Counted from the stretch's first letter, positions 35,480 through 43,743 are shown. The stretch: 64,000 nt of DNA from Eikenella corrodens (GCF_900187105.1 NZ_LT906482.1:1674001-1738000); one strand, 5' to 3'. Translations and numbers: made by a program. The notes: generated by a model from the letters alone, not told the origin.

Positions 35480-35565
35480 GGCGGTGGTTTCGATGTGATT
35501 GATGAGGGTGGATTATAACGCGGGCCGGGCTTGGGGTGAGAATGAGAAAAGGCTACCTGGGATTT

Positions 35566-35627
35566 CAGCGCCGCAGAAACTCGCAGAGCTTGTTTTAACT
35601 TCGTTAGAAGCTGATGCTTTCAGGTAG
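35566..35627. repeat. copy of the dispersed CGCAGAAACTCGCAGAGCTTG-type repeat inside an eikDUS pair
   Basis: CGCCGCAGAAACTCGCAGAG, CTTGTTTTAACTTCGTTAG, AAGCTGATGC and then an eikDUS. A damaged eikDUS (AGGCTACCTGGG) lies upstream at about 35550, so the repeat fills the loop of a former terminator. Confidence 0.6.
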
Positions 35628-35649
35628 CCTTTTGTTTAGCCGGGCTGCC

Positions 35650-36237
35650 TTATTCTGCTTCCCGGCTGGTGAGGCCGTAGAGCAGGAGTTGCAATATATC
35701 CTGTGGCAGTCGTTGCGGGGTGGGAGCGTAGAGTTCGGCGAGACAGGGTTGTCGCATGAGGCTGTCCATTTGGCGGATGAAGAGGTCGATGAGTTCGGGT
35801 GGCAGGCTGTGGTGGATGAGTTTGCGCTGTTGCAGGGTGTGGAAAAAGCTGCGCATAAATTGATATTTCTCTTCTTCCATGCTGCGGAAGAAGCGTTCCA
35901 GCTCCAAATCGGCCACGTTGGCGATGTCGTCGAGTACGGGCGCGGAATAGAGTTCGGTCATGGATTCGCGTTGGATGGCGAATAGGGCGGCAGCGGCTTC
36001 TTCCAGGCTGCATTGCTGTGCCAGCAGGCATTCGAGTCGGTTGCGTACTTGTTCTTTCTGTTCGGCAAACAGCTCCTGCACCAGCGCGTTTTTGCCGGAG
36101 TAGTATTTGTAGAAGGTTACGCGGCTGGTATGGGCGGCGGAGCAAATGGCTTCTACGGAAACGGCGGCAAAGCCTTGTGTATAAAACAGGTTTTTCGCTG
36201 CTTCGCGCAGTGCCTGCCGTTTTTTGCTGTGGGGCAT
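35650..36237 (-). CDS. TetR/AcrR-family transcriptional regulator
   Basis: 195 residues from ATG 36237. The N-terminal helix-turn-helix is ALREAAKNLFYTQGFAAVSVEAICSAAHTSRVTFYKYY (about residues 9-46, read as a block); the C-terminal domain is helical and ligand-binding. The frame stays open to 36372 but those residues would run over the promoter region. It is divergent from the truncated TonB receptor gene and probably represses it; its target may be largely lost. Confidence 0.88.
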   Translation of the reverse strand: MPHSKKRQALREAAKNLFYTQGFAAVSVEAICSAAHTSRVTFYKYYSGKNALVQELFAEQKEQVRNRLECLLAQQCSLEEAAAALFAIQRESMTELYSAPVLDDIANVADLELERFFRSMEEEKYQFMRSFFHTLQQRKLIHHSLPPELIDLFIRQMDSLMRQPCLAELYAPTPQRLPQDILQLLLYGLTSREAE

Positions 36238-36276
36238 GTGGGAATACCTTTCTTTTGGCAAGCATTCGATAATCGC

Positions 36277-36305
36277 TTGCATTATCTTTTGTTGCTTTCT
36301 ATAAT
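36277..36305 (+). promoter_or_regulatory. sigma-70 promoter of the truncated TonB receptor gene
   Basis: TTGCAT at 36277-36282, 17-base spacer, TATAAT at 36300-36305. Predicted start near 36312. Confidence 0.65.
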
Positions 36306-36341
36306 TTACAGTATATGTATGTTTAATGTAAATCTGTAAAT
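36304..36341. promoter_or_regulatory. candidate TetR operator
   Basis: ATTTACAG at 36304-36311 is the inverse of CTGTAAAT at 36334-36341, with a further ATGTAAAT at 36326-36333. It overlaps the -10 box and start point of the receptor promoter, as expected for repression. Confidence 0.45.
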
Positions 36342-36386
36342 CTTTATTGTACTCGCCGAGCCGAACCAACAAAGGAGAAAACCGCA

Positions 36387-37343
36387 GTGAAACTCAATGC
36401 CTGCCTGCTTGCCCTGCTGGCTGCCGCCCCATATTTCGCCCACGCCGAAGAAACCGATGCCGCCGCGCAGCTGCCTGATATTGTGGTTACAGGTGAACGT
36501 GGCAGCCGTACCATGTTACAAACCGGCACTTCGCACAATGTGTTCACCGCGCCGGATATCGACCGCAGCGGCCACAAGCTTTCCGCCACCGACCTGCTCA
36601 AGCAAACCGTCAACACCGTGGATTTGGGCAGCGGCAACGATTTGCCCACTGTGCGCGGCGTGGACGGTTCCGGCCCGGCGGTGGGTGCGGTGGCATTCTT
36701 TGCCGGCACGCGGCCGCGTTTGAATTTGTCGATAGACGGCCGCTCCGCCACTTATAACGAATACGCCTTCGGCACGCAATCGCTGTGGGATATGCGGCAG
36801 GTGGAAGTCTTGCGCGGGCCGCAGAGCCTGGTACGCGGGCAGAACGCTGTGGCCGGCGCCATCGTGATGCGCTCCAACGACCCGACTCAGGAATGGGAAG
36901 GCGCGGTGCGCTTGGGCGCGGGTAACCAGAAAACCCGCAACGGCGCGCTGATGGTATCCGGCCCGATTGTGAAAAACAACCTCGCCTTCCGACTGAGTGC
37001 CGAGCGCCAGCAGCGCGAAAGCTACGAGCCCTTCGTGCATTACGACCCCGCCGGCAACCCGCGCCGCGTGGAAAACACCAATATCCGTTTCAAGCTGCTC
37101 TTCACGCCTGAATCCTATCCCAACTTCCTCAGCCGCCTCACCTTCAACTACATCAAATCGCGCGCCCCACAAAACGAAATCATGGGCAACACCGCCAGCG
37201 CCCGCTTCCTGCCGCAGAAGCCCGTGTTTGAAACCGGCTCCCGATCCGGCATTTGGGATGTTTCCTGGCAGATTAACGACAGCTTCAAGCTCGAAAACAA
37301 GCTGGTGTACGCCCGTTACGACAACGACCGCATCCACCTGTAA
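36387..37343 (+). pseudogene. TonB-dependent receptor, truncated by a prophage end
   Basis: 318 codons from GTG 36387 (AAAGGAG upstream). Signal peptide MKLNACLLALLAAAPYFAHA, TonB-box-like DIVVTGERG, complete plug domain (LSIDGRSATYNEYAFGTQSLWDMRQVEVLRGPQSL) and only the first strands of the barrel. Normal receptors have 650-800 residues. The reading stops at CACCTGTAA, where the phage end begins, so the stop codon seems supplied by the phage. The product would lack the barrel and cannot work. Substrate unknown, probably a siderophore. Confidence 0.88.
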
Positions 37344-37351
37344 GGCGGCGG

Positions 37352-37418
37352 CAGCTTTTGCCCGAATCGGCAGCAGCTTTTGCACCGCCGCCGCGTAGAA
37401 AATTGTATCAGCTTTTGC
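37352..37418. repeat. three CAGCTTTTGC repeats at the prophage end
   Basis: Copies at 37352-37361, 37374-37383 and 37409-37418, the same orientation. Mu-type phages carry repeated transposase-binding sites at both ends; these fit that role by position. Confidence 0.55.
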
Positions 37419-37428
37419 ACAAATTTAT

Positions 37429-37455
37429 CCCCGTTTAATGGACTGTTAAACGGGG
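37429..37455. terminator. hairpin after the phage methyltransferase
   Basis: CCCCGTTTAA, 7-base loop, TTAAACGGGG: perfect 10-bp stem between the methyltransferase stop and the phage end. It would end the leftward late operon. Confidence 0.7.
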
Positions 37456-37494
37456 ATTATCTTATGCACTTTAAAAGAGCCGTGGTGCTCGCCA

Positions 37495-38322
37495 TCAGAA
37501 CTTATAAATCAAGTGGTCATCGTAGCCCGAATTGCGGTTGATGGTGCTACTCACTGTCAGGGTTTGGCTACCTGCAAAACGCTCCCAACCGGGCAGGCGC
37601 AGCTCGGCTACAAGGTCGAGATAGGCGGGCAGCTCGCTACGCGTGCTCGAAAAGAATATGAAGGGCGGCCTTACCATTGCCATCAGGCGCAGGAACTCGA
37701 CCATGCCGAAGTAGGCTGCCTTACGGTAGTTGCCCTGCTGGGTACATACGTAGGGCGGGTCGAGTACCAATAACGTGCACGGGTTGCTAATATGCTGCGG
37801 TAGCAGCTCACGGTAGGATTGGCTGACTATCTCCACGCCTTGCAGGTAGTCTTGTGCCTCGGGGTAGTCGCTGAGGCTGATGCAGTTGTACATGGTTTTA
37901 CGGCAGAGCTCGTCAAGGTTCGCGGCGGTGTTGCCGCTGAATAGCAACCATGAAACCAAGCAGTCGAGGTCGACATAGCCGCCGAAGCTGCGGATGGCGG
38001 CCACAATGGCGGCCTTAATTGCCGGTGGCACCAGTTTACTGCGCGGCACGGGCTCCAAGATACCGGCAAGCAGGCGGCGCAAGCGGTTGATGTCGGGAAT
38101 GTGTTGCAGGCGCTCGCTGTAGCCGTCGTAATCATTATAAATAACGCGGGCGGCGGGCTTGCATTGTTTGGCGGCATGCGATAAGAGGCCGCTGCCGCCG
38201 AAGGCGTCTAAGATTGTCCAATCCTCCCCATCGCCGGGGATATGCTCATTTAATACCTGTTTAAACAGCTTTAAAAAGTTACGTTTTTGGCCGGTAAACG
38301 GTAGCGGGGCTTTGCGGTACAT
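37495..38322 (-). CDS. phage D12-class adenine-N6 DNA methyltransferase at the mom position
   Basis: 275 residues from ATG 38322. FTGQKRN, then SAM-binding DAFGGSGLLSHA and catalytic DPPY mark the D12 (Dam-like) class. The natural role is probably to modify phage DNA against host restriction, replacing Mu Mom. The start lies within the last 44 bases of the Com-like gene; the AAAGG before it is partly buried in a hairpin (38324-38359). The frame extends 12 codons upstream without a better start. The gene looks intact, so it may still methylate this chromosome. Confidence 0.9.
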   Translation of the reverse strand: MYRKAPLPFTGQKRNFLKLFKQVLNEHIPGDGEDWTILDAFGGSGLLSHAAKQCKPAARVIYNDYDGYSERLQHIPDINRLRRLLAGILEPVPRSKLVPPAIKAAIVAAIRSFGGYVDLDCLVSWLLFSGNTAANLDELCRKTMYNCISLSDYPEAQDYLQGVEIVSQSYRELLPQHISNPCTLLVLDPPYVCTQQGNYRKAAYFGMVEFLRLMAMVRPPFIFFSSTRSELPAYLDLVAELRLPGWERFAGSQTLTVSSTINRNSGYDDHLIYKF

Positions 38323-38482
38323 AAGTGCCTTTCTGCGTGGGGTTCGCAGTTTCGGCACTCTGGGCGCTCTGGGTTGTTAAAAAACTGAATTGGTTTACTG
38401 TTTTGCAGCGTTGGCACTTGATTTGCACGGTGCCGCTGCCAACGGCCAGTAATTTGCCGCAGCTTTTGCATCGGTATTGCAT
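38279..38482 (-). CDS. com: Com-like zinc-finger translational regulator
   Basis: 67 residues, AGGAAAA before ATG 38482. Two CxxC pairs (YRCKSCGKLL and IKCQRCKTVNQF) form the small zinc finger of Mu Com, with a longer proline and threonine-rich tail. Mu Com binds the mom mRNA and frees its ribosome-binding site. Here the 3' end overlaps the methyltransferase start by 44 bases, as in Mu. Confidence 0.88.
   Translation of the reverse strand: MQYRCKSCGKLLAVGSGTVQIKCQRCKTVNQFSFLTTQSAQSAETANPTQKGTYVPQSPATVYRPKT
38324..38359 (-). promoter_or_regulatory. hairpin burying the ribosome-binding site of the phage methyltransferase
   Basis: In minus-strand RNA, AGUGCC pairs with GGCACU and an inner CUGCG with CGCAG, separated by an A-rich internal loop, with a 7-base end loop. 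GG of the Shine-Dalgarno AAAGG is in the outer stem, and AUG begins one base after it. This is the layout of the Mu mom control hairpin. Confidence 0.6.
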
Positions 38483-38616
38483 TATTTTTCCTACATTGCG
38501 TGATACAATCCGCGCGCCCTCGAGGGTGGCGGCCTTGGGTCAATGCAGGCTGGTTCTGCTTGGCTGTCGCGGCGGGTGTGTCCGCACCCGCCGTGTCGCC
38601 GTCTTGGTTCTTTCCT

Positions 38617-38640
38617 CCCCGCCCGTGTGGCGGGGTTTTT
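38617..38640 (+). terminator. GC-rich hairpin with T-tract, plus-strand sense
   Basis: CCCCGCC, CGTGT, GGCGGGG, TTTTT. Located between the Com-like gene and the amidase-like gene. On the minus strand no T-tract follows, so it may only weaken leftward readthrough; the 157-base gap probably also holds the com promoter. Confidence 0.5.
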
Positions 38641-39116
38641 CATGCCTGCCTTTTTAGAGCGGGCACGATGGCGGCGAGGTCGTTGGGCGACCAACGCCAG
38701 CCGTCGGGCAGCCCCAATGCGGCGGCACACCACTCGGAGCAAAACCACTTGTCGCCCCTCTGGCGGGTTTTGAATACCACGCCGACGGCGCCAAACCAGT
38801 CGTAGGGCTGGCTGACGGTATTGCGGTATAGGCGGTCAAGCTGCCCGTGCTCATTGATGCTGTCGGGCAGCGGGATGAGATCCCACTTATCGGCGGACAG
38901 CGGCATGGTTTTGGCGCGCACGCCGCCGTCGCGCACGGAAGAAGAAATGCAGTCGTACCCGCCGCCTTCGGCTGGGCCGTAGGCAATCTCGGCGTGGCTG
39001 TACTGGCCGCGGGTGAGAATGCGGGTCAGCCAGTCGGTGGCTCGGGCACACCACACGCGCCAGCCGGAGCCGTCGCGATAACCTTTATAGAGGGCTAGGT
39101 AGTATCTCGGTTTCAT
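38640..39116 (-). CDS. phage papain-like amidase/hydrolase-like protein
   Basis: 158 residues. RGQYSHAEIAY gives a histidine and WFCSEWCAAALG a cysteine, as in circularly permuted NlpC/P60 (YiiX-like) enzymes found in Mu-like tail regions. Could cleave peptidoglycan or lipid-linked substrates during infection; the role is inferred. Start overlaps the stop of the upstream gene (TCATGA). Confidence 0.7.
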   Translation of the reverse strand: MKPRYYLALYKGYRDGSGWRVWCARATDWLTRILTRGQYSHAEIAYGPAEGGGYDCISSSVRDGGVRAKTMPLSADKWDLIPLPDSINEHGQLDRLYRNTVSQPYDWFGAVGVVFKTRQRGDKWFCSEWCAAALGLPDGWRWSPNDLAAIVPALKRQA

Positions 39117-39760
39117 GATTGCGCCTCCTCAAGCTCGGCAGCGGGCTGCTCATCAAAGTTTGCCGTCCAGCCGCCGCTGTAGTCGTATTCCAGCGGGTTT
39201 TCGGCTTGGAGCATAGCTGCTTTATGCTTCTCGGCATTGATAAAATCCGCCTCCTCATCATCGTGCATGGTCTGCATAATTTTGCGCAGCAGCTCTGGGG
39301 TGAGCATCAAAAAGCTGTTATCCATCGTTTTCCAGTTGATGGGCTTTTTAAAGCCGCCCGTTACGCTTTCCAGTGCCAGCGCCAGATATTGCAGGCGCGT
39401 GGCGTCGTCGGTTTGAAACCACTTGCCCACGGATTTGATGTAAACCCCGTGCCGTAAGTTGTCGTAGCGTTTTTGTTTGATGCGCTCCCACATCTCATCC
39501 TGTTGCTCGGCTTTGAGCCGGGCGGCGCACTCGGGGTCGATGTGCCATTGCTCCCCGTCCCAAGTGCTGGATGGGCAGGGGGCAAGGGGAGCCAGCACCG
39601 GCTTGCCGTCTTTGCCGGGCATAATCACTTGCCCTTGTGATTGCCCGGCGAGCAGTGCGGCGTGCTGCTCGTGGCTAATCTCTACTGCGTCTTCAGGTAG
39701 CCTGCTGTGGATGCTGCTGTCGTAAAACGCCTGATTGGTTTTTGAGTAATAGATAGTCAT
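39113..39760 (-). CDS. tail fibre assembly-like protein with DUF4376-like region
   Basis: 215 residues from ATG 39760 (GGGAGC upstream). N-terminus MTIYYSKTNQAFYDSSIH and CPSSTWDGEQWHIDP resemble the tail-fibre assembly and DUF4376 proteins placed after fibres in Mu-like phages, with KRYDNLRHGVYIKSVGKWFQTDD in the middle. It contains an eikDUS (39692-39703) that encodes SRLPE. It would chaperone or cap the fibre. Confidence 0.78.
   Translation of the reverse strand: MTIYYSKTNQAFYDSSIHSRLPEDAVEISHEQHAALLAGQSQGQVIMPGKDGKPVLAPLAPCPSSTWDGEQWHIDPECAARLKAEQQDEMWERIKQKRYDNLRHGVYIKSVGKWFQTDDATRLQYLALALESVTGGFKKPINWKTMDNSFLMLTPELLRKIMQTMHDDEEADFINAEKHKAAMLQAENPLEYDYSGGWTANFDEQPAAELEEAQS
39692..39703 (-). 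repeat. eikDUS inside a phage gene
   Basis: TTCAGGTAGCCT within the fibre assembly gene. Confidence 0.85.
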
Positions 39761-39771
39761 GTTTGCTCCCG

Positions 39772-41082
39772 TTAATAACCAATAGCCAGCCAATGCACAG
39801 TTTTGCTGCCAACTATACCGTTTTCAGAGATACCGACGTGGCAGCCGGTTTTGGTAATTTTGCCGGCATGGGCGGCCAGTATGTATGAGTAGGTAACTGC
39901 ACTCTCAAAAATCACAGTGGCTTGCACATTGAGGCAGGCATTCGGAAACGCCACCGGAAACACCACCGGCAAAAAGCCGTCGTCCGGCACCTGCAGCGAG
40001 CCCCACTCGACAATCAGCCCGTTCGCCATTTTCTGGTAGCCCGTTGCGGCTTTTTGAGCAGCAAACAGGTTACCGACTGCTTGTGCAAAGTCGGTGATGT
40101 CAGCGGCGCGGTGGGTGTGGGCTTTTGGAGCTACCTCATCGCGGTTGGCCTTGCGCTGTATATCTGCCGCCAGCGTGGCTGCATCCAACGTGCCTGCATT
40201 GGTTACTTTGCCAAACGCCTTAATCCACATCACCACGTCGTCCAGGCTGTTTTGCGCCTTGATGCACAGCACCATTGCCAAGGCTTTCGGGCGCACCTCG
40301 TCGGCGGTCGGCACTGAGCGGCTGGCATCAAACACCACCCGTTTTTTGCGGTTATTGTGGTCGCTGTCGCCTTTCGAGCTGCTAAATGTCGAGTTTGCTC
40401 CGTCGTCCAAGTCCATAGTAAACGCCCCATCGGCCTTGGTGTAGAGCGTGTACCGATAGCCGCTGTATAAGGCTTCGATTCCACCCGTAATGTTGCGGAT
40501 GGTATCGCCCTGCTGCGTGCCCACTGCGAGGCTGCCTGATGCGTTGCGGATAAATCGGTCTTCGGCTTTTGGTACGGCATCGATTGAGCCGTACTGCGCT
40601 ACCAACAGGCGGTAGAGCTCCGGGTAGGCGGACTGCGTGACCTTGGTAGCAACCTCATCGTACTTAATCCAGCCGTCGGGGATGGCCTCAATCGGGAAAT
40701 AGGCGGTCATACCTACGTCGGAGCGCGTGAGGTTGGGCAGCTTGTTGCCACCCAATACGCGGTACAGGTCGGGGTAGGTGGCCTGGGCAAAGGTGCTACC
40801 GTCGGCTTTCAGGTAGCCTTCTGGGCTGCTGATGGCTCGAGGAAACCCCACCACCGCACCTACAGGTAGTCCTTTGCCGCCGGCCTGCTCGTCGATGATT
40901 TTGCGCAAAGCCTCGACCACTTGGTTTGGCTTGGCCTTATCCGGCTGGATACCGGCCGCAGTCAACACGGCCAGCAGCTCGGATTGCACTTGGTTGAGCC
41001 ACCACGCGGGCAGGATGGTGCCGAGTTCGCTCACGCCGTCGCCGTCGTGGAAGGTCTTATCGGGGGTTTCGATGGGGTGCAT
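39772..41082 (-). CDS. phage tail fibre protein with tail-collar domains
   Basis: 436 residues. N-terminus MHPIETPDKTFHDGDGVSELGTILPAWWLNQVQSELL fits the baseplate-attached region of Mu-like fibres. Two collar-like blocks (GAVVGFPRAISSPEGYLKADGSTFAQATYPDLYRVLG and GWIKYDEVATKVTQSAYPELYRLL) follow, then a linker with HTHRAADI, and a receptor-binding gp53-like C-terminal domain (YQKMANGLIVEWGSLQV, TGCHVGISENG). It decides host attachment. An eikDUS (40808-40819) encodes GYLK in the first collar domain. Confidence 0.88.
   Translation of the reverse strand: MHPIETPDKTFHDGDGVSELGTILPAWWLNQVQSELLAVLTAAGIQPDKAKPNQVVEALRKIIDEQAGGKGLPVGAVVGFPRAISSPEGYLKADGSTFAQATYPDLYRVLGGNKLPNLTRSDVGMTAYFPIEAIPDGWIKYDEVATKVTQSAYPELYRLLVAQYGSIDAVPKAEDRFIRNASGSLAVGTQQGDTIRNITGGIEALYSGYRYTLYTKADGAFTMDLDDGANSTFSSSKGDSDHNNRKKRVVFDASRSVPTADEVRPKALAMVLCIKAQNSLDDVVMWIKAFGKVTNAGTLDAATLAADIQRKANRDEVAPKAHTHRAADITDFAQAVGNLFAAQKAATGYQKMANGLIVEWGSLQVPDDGFLPVVFPVAFPNACLNVQATVIFESAVTYSYILAAHAGKITKTGCHVGISENGIVGSKTVHWLAIGY
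40808..40819 (-). repeat. eikDUS inside the tail fibre gene
   Basis: TTCAGGTAGCCT in the collar domain; suggests long residence in, or transfer between, Eikenella genomes. Confidence 0.85.
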
Positions 41083-41092
41083 AAATCGTCCT

Positions 41093-41656
41093 TTAGCGGT
41101 AGGTAAATCGGATGGCGGTGTGGGCGGGCTTGAGGCGGTTGAACAGGCTCTCGATCACGGCGTCGCTGTATTGGCTCAAGCGGCTGCCGGCGGTGCCGGA
41201 GCCGGCGCGGAAGCGCCACACGGTTTGTGATTGGGCGGCCACGTCCACCCACCACACCCACATGATGTCTTCGCGGGCGAGCCGGTCGCCGGCGCGGTTT
41301 ACGCCGGCACGGAAAGGCTGCGGCTCGCTGATGGTAATGGTGTAGCCTGCGGCGGCGGCCAGCCGGATGAAATACGGGATGCTCAGGCCGCCGGTCTCAT
41401 TGAGTTTGGCCAGCACGTCGGCCACGCGGCGGGCGTAGTTGTCGGGCTGCGGCGGATTGATGCCGAGCAGGCGCTCCCAACGGCTGATGTCGCCGCCGGC
41501 AGTGGGGGCGTAGGCGGCAGCCAGTACCTGTGCCGACTGTGTCTGCACGCCGCCGAATATAGCGGCTTCCGCCTGCCGCTCGGCGGCCTGCCGGGTGGCG
41601 CGCACGTCGTAGCTGACGGGCGGATAGTAGAGGGGGAGCAGGTCGGCGTAGGTCAT
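41093..41656 (-). CDS. Mu gp48-like tail protein (DUF2313)
   Basis: 187 residues. Begins MTYADLLPLYYPPVSYD and continues with WERLLGINPPQPDNYARRVADVLAKLNETGGLSIPYFIRLAAAAGY, typical of the YmfQ/DUF2313 family that follows gp47 in Mu-like phages. Baseplate to fibre connector. Overlaps gp47 by four bases. Confidence 0.88.
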   Translation of the reverse strand: MTYADLLPLYYPPVSYDVRATRQAAERQAEAAIFGGVQTQSAQVLAAAYAPTAGGDISRWERLLGINPPQPDNYARRVADVLAKLNETGGLSIPYFIRLAAAAGYTITISEPQPFRAGVNRAGDRLAREDIMWVWWVDVAAQSQTVWRFRAGSGTAGSRLSQYSDAVIESLFNRLKPAHTAIRFTYR

Positions 41657-42708
41657 AACAGGGTCATCTCAAACGTGCCCAAGGCCAGCCATTGAATGTG
41701 CGGGGTGATGGTGGCGTTTTGGTTGGCGGCCGGGCTGTCGAGCACGCGGTCGCGCACGCCTGGGGTATCGCTAATCAGCGCCTCGATATGGCTTTTATAG
41801 ACGGTGTCGCCCGGCTTGATACCAGCGAAATAGGCCGACAAAGCACGGGCAGCGGCATCCTTAACCGCAGGCAGGGTGTAGCCGTCGGCCAGCGATACGC
41901 GCACCGATACATTGAGCGGTACGCGTTGCGGTGCCATCACCTGCACGTTTCTGGCGGTAACCGGGCGGCGCTCGTCGATATACTGTTGTACGGCGCGCAC
42001 CACATCGGGCGAGGGCAGGCCGGAAGCGGTAAGGATGGCGACATCCACCGTGCCCAAGCCGCGCCGCAACGGATACACAAATGCCGCCTCCACCCCCGGC
42101 ACGGCCATTGCCCAGCGGTAATAGTCGTAGGCGTTGCCGCCGGCGGGCGGCTGGCGCAGGCGCGACAGCAGCCTGTCCAACAGCGCAGCATCGCTCTCGA
42201 TATCGGTGCCGCCCACCATACTGGTGAGCACGGCATCTGCCTCAATGCCGGCAGGCGGGCTTTGCAGTTTGGCCGGGGTGTTGTCAGGCTGGTTTCCTGC
42301 CGCGCCAGTGCTCAGGCAATGGCAAGCCAATACAGCCTGCCCACTGCCATCGGTTTGGCCGGCGGCAGAAGTCTGGTAGGCGATGTCGCCTACTTGGGCG
42401 ACCAGCCCGGCAGGCAGCACGGTATTGGGCGCGCCGCTGATGCGGATGCTGCCCGCCGCTGCGGCAGCCGCTTTGCGCCAAATGCGGTACATGGCGCAAT
42501 GGCGCTCCAAATAGGCGGTGTCCGCCGTATCGGCAAACACCTGCCGCAAAATCCACTCTTGATGCTGGTATTGCCCCTCGGCCAGTGCGGCCAAAGCGGT
42601 GGCGCGGGCGAAATTGTCGCTGCCGGGGTGGGTGTGGGCGGCAGGCTGCTGGTTGCTCAAATCGCGCAGGTAGTCGCTGCGCAGTTGCTCAAAGTTTTTG
42701 GTTTTCAT
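41653..42708 (-). CDS. baseplate J-like protein (Mu gp47)
   Basis: 351 residues. Baseplate wedge subunit with the gpJ signature: GAPNTVLPAGLVAQVGDIAYQTSAAG, AKLQSPPAGIEADAVLTSMVGGTDIESDAALLDRLL and GLGTVDVAIL. Overlaps gp46 and gp48 at both ends, so the operon structure is intact here. Confidence 0.92.
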   Translation of the reverse strand: MKTKNFEQLRSDYLRDLSNQQPAAHTHPGSDNFARATALAALAEGQYQHQEWILRQVFADTADTAYLERHCAMYRIWRKAAAAAAGSIRISGAPNTVLPAGLVAQVGDIAYQTSAAGQTDGSGQAVLACHCLSTGAAGNQPDNTPAKLQSPPAGIEADAVLTSMVGGTDIESDAALLDRLLSRLRQPPAGGNAYDYYRWAMAVPGVEAAFVYPLRRGLGTVDVAILTASGLPSPDVVRAVQQYIDERRPVTARNVQVMAPQRVPLNVSVRVSLADGYTLPAVKDAAARALSAYFAGIKPGDTVYKSHIEALISDTPGVRDRVLDSPAANQNATITPHIQWLALGTFEMTLL

Positions 42709-43058
42709 GCCAGCCTCACCTCGTGGATTAAGGATAGATTCCGGCCGCTCATGTCTTCCCCGTCAATATCCAGCCGCAGCCAGCCGCGCCGTGCCAAAGA
42801 GGCGGCCACATTGATGCGGCGGGCGCGGTTGGCATCTAAAATCGGCTGCAAAGCCTGCTCGGCATACTGTTTGGCCAGCACGGCGATGCGCGGCAGGTCT
42901 TTCTGTCGGCGCAATTCGTGCAGGCGGCTGCCCAGTGCAGGTTCGGCCCAGTAGCTGCCAAGCGGGGTAACCAGCCGCACATAGACTTCGTTTTCGATGC
43001 CCTGTGCGGATTGGTTGAGCAGGTAGTCGCCGGTGGCGGGGTTAAGTAAAGCGTCCAT
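42705..43058 (-). CDS. GPW/gp25-like baseplate protein (Mu gp46)
   Basis: 117 residues. Mu gp46 type: DALLNPATGDYLLNQSAQGIENEVYVRLVTPLGSYWAEPALGSRLHEL followed by a strand-rich end (read as family blocks). It is a wedge component related to T4 gp25. Confidence 0.88.
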   Translation of the reverse strand: MDALLNPATGDYLLNQSAQGIENEVYVRLVTPLGSYWAEPALGSRLHELRRQKDLPRIAVLAKQYAEQALQPILDANRARRINVAASLARRGWLRLDIDGEDMSGRNLSLIHEVRLA

Positions 43059-43104
43059 AACCGCATTATGGGTTATGGACGCCGGGGGAACTGCTTGAGT
43101 GGCT

Positions 43105-43734
43105 TCAGAGGGGTGCGCCGGTGGTGCCGCCGCTGTCGCCGGGGTGGGTGTGCGTTACCACTGATTTGCCGGAGGCCACCACGTCGCCGTCGGTGGTGTA
43201 GCTGCCGCCGGTTTGGCGCACGTCGCCCTCGAAGCTGGCGCCGTCGCCGCCTTTTATGGCCATGCCGCCGTTGCCGTTGATTTGCCCGGCGGCGGTGATT
43301 TGCTCGCTGCAATTGACATTGGGCGCCTCAACATTGACCCCGCCCGGCGCTTTGATGTTGAGCACTTGGCAGTCGATATCGATGATGCGGCCTTTTTTGA
43401 GCACAACTTTGGCACCGTCGGCGTTGTACACCGCAGTCTCGCCCTCCTGCAGGTTGGTGATGCGGTAGGCACCGTTGCAGGTATTAACAATGATGCCGTG
43501 GCTGGTCTGGCCACCCAGCGGCACTACGATGCAGTCACTGCCTGCGGGCGGGTGCCCCGTGAAGCCGAACTGCTCGGCATGTTCCAGCGCCTGCACCGTC
43601 TCGCCTTCCAGCCCCTCAATCTGTGCGCGTTGCACGCCGCTGCCGGCATCGGTGCGGGCGATTTTGCCGCGGAATGCCTGCCGGATACCGCCCAGCATCC
43701 GCTTGATGCGGCCGTCCACTTGTTTAGCGTCCAT
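43105..43734 (-). CDS. baseplate assembly protein V-like spike (Mu gp45)
   Basis: 209 residues. N-terminal OB domain, then a beta-helix tip with GVNVEAPNVNCSEQITAAGQINGNGGMAIKGGDGASFEG and a C-terminal VVTHTHPGDSGGTTGAPL, in which HTHP may bind the tip metal as in P2 gpV and Mu gp45. It is the membrane-piercing spike. The gene upstream in Mu, gp44, is missing. Confidence 0.9.
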   Translation of the reverse strand: MDAKQVDGRIKRMLGGIRQAFRGKIARTDAGSGVQRAQIEGLEGETVQALEHAEQFGFTGHPPAGSDCIVVPLGGQTSHGIIVNTCNGAYRITNLQEGETAVYNADGAKVVLKKGRIIDIDCQVLNIKAPGGVNVEAPNVNCSEQITAAGQINGNGGMAIKGGDGASFEGDVRQTGGSYTTDGDVVASGKSVVTHTHPGDSGGTTGAPL

Positions 43735-43743
43735 TTATCATCC

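Noticed and set aside
38571-38592. GGCGGGTG/CACCCGCC inverted repeat in the phage as an attachment site
   Set aside because: Mu-like phages insert by transposition and need no core site; more likely a structural part of the com upstream region.
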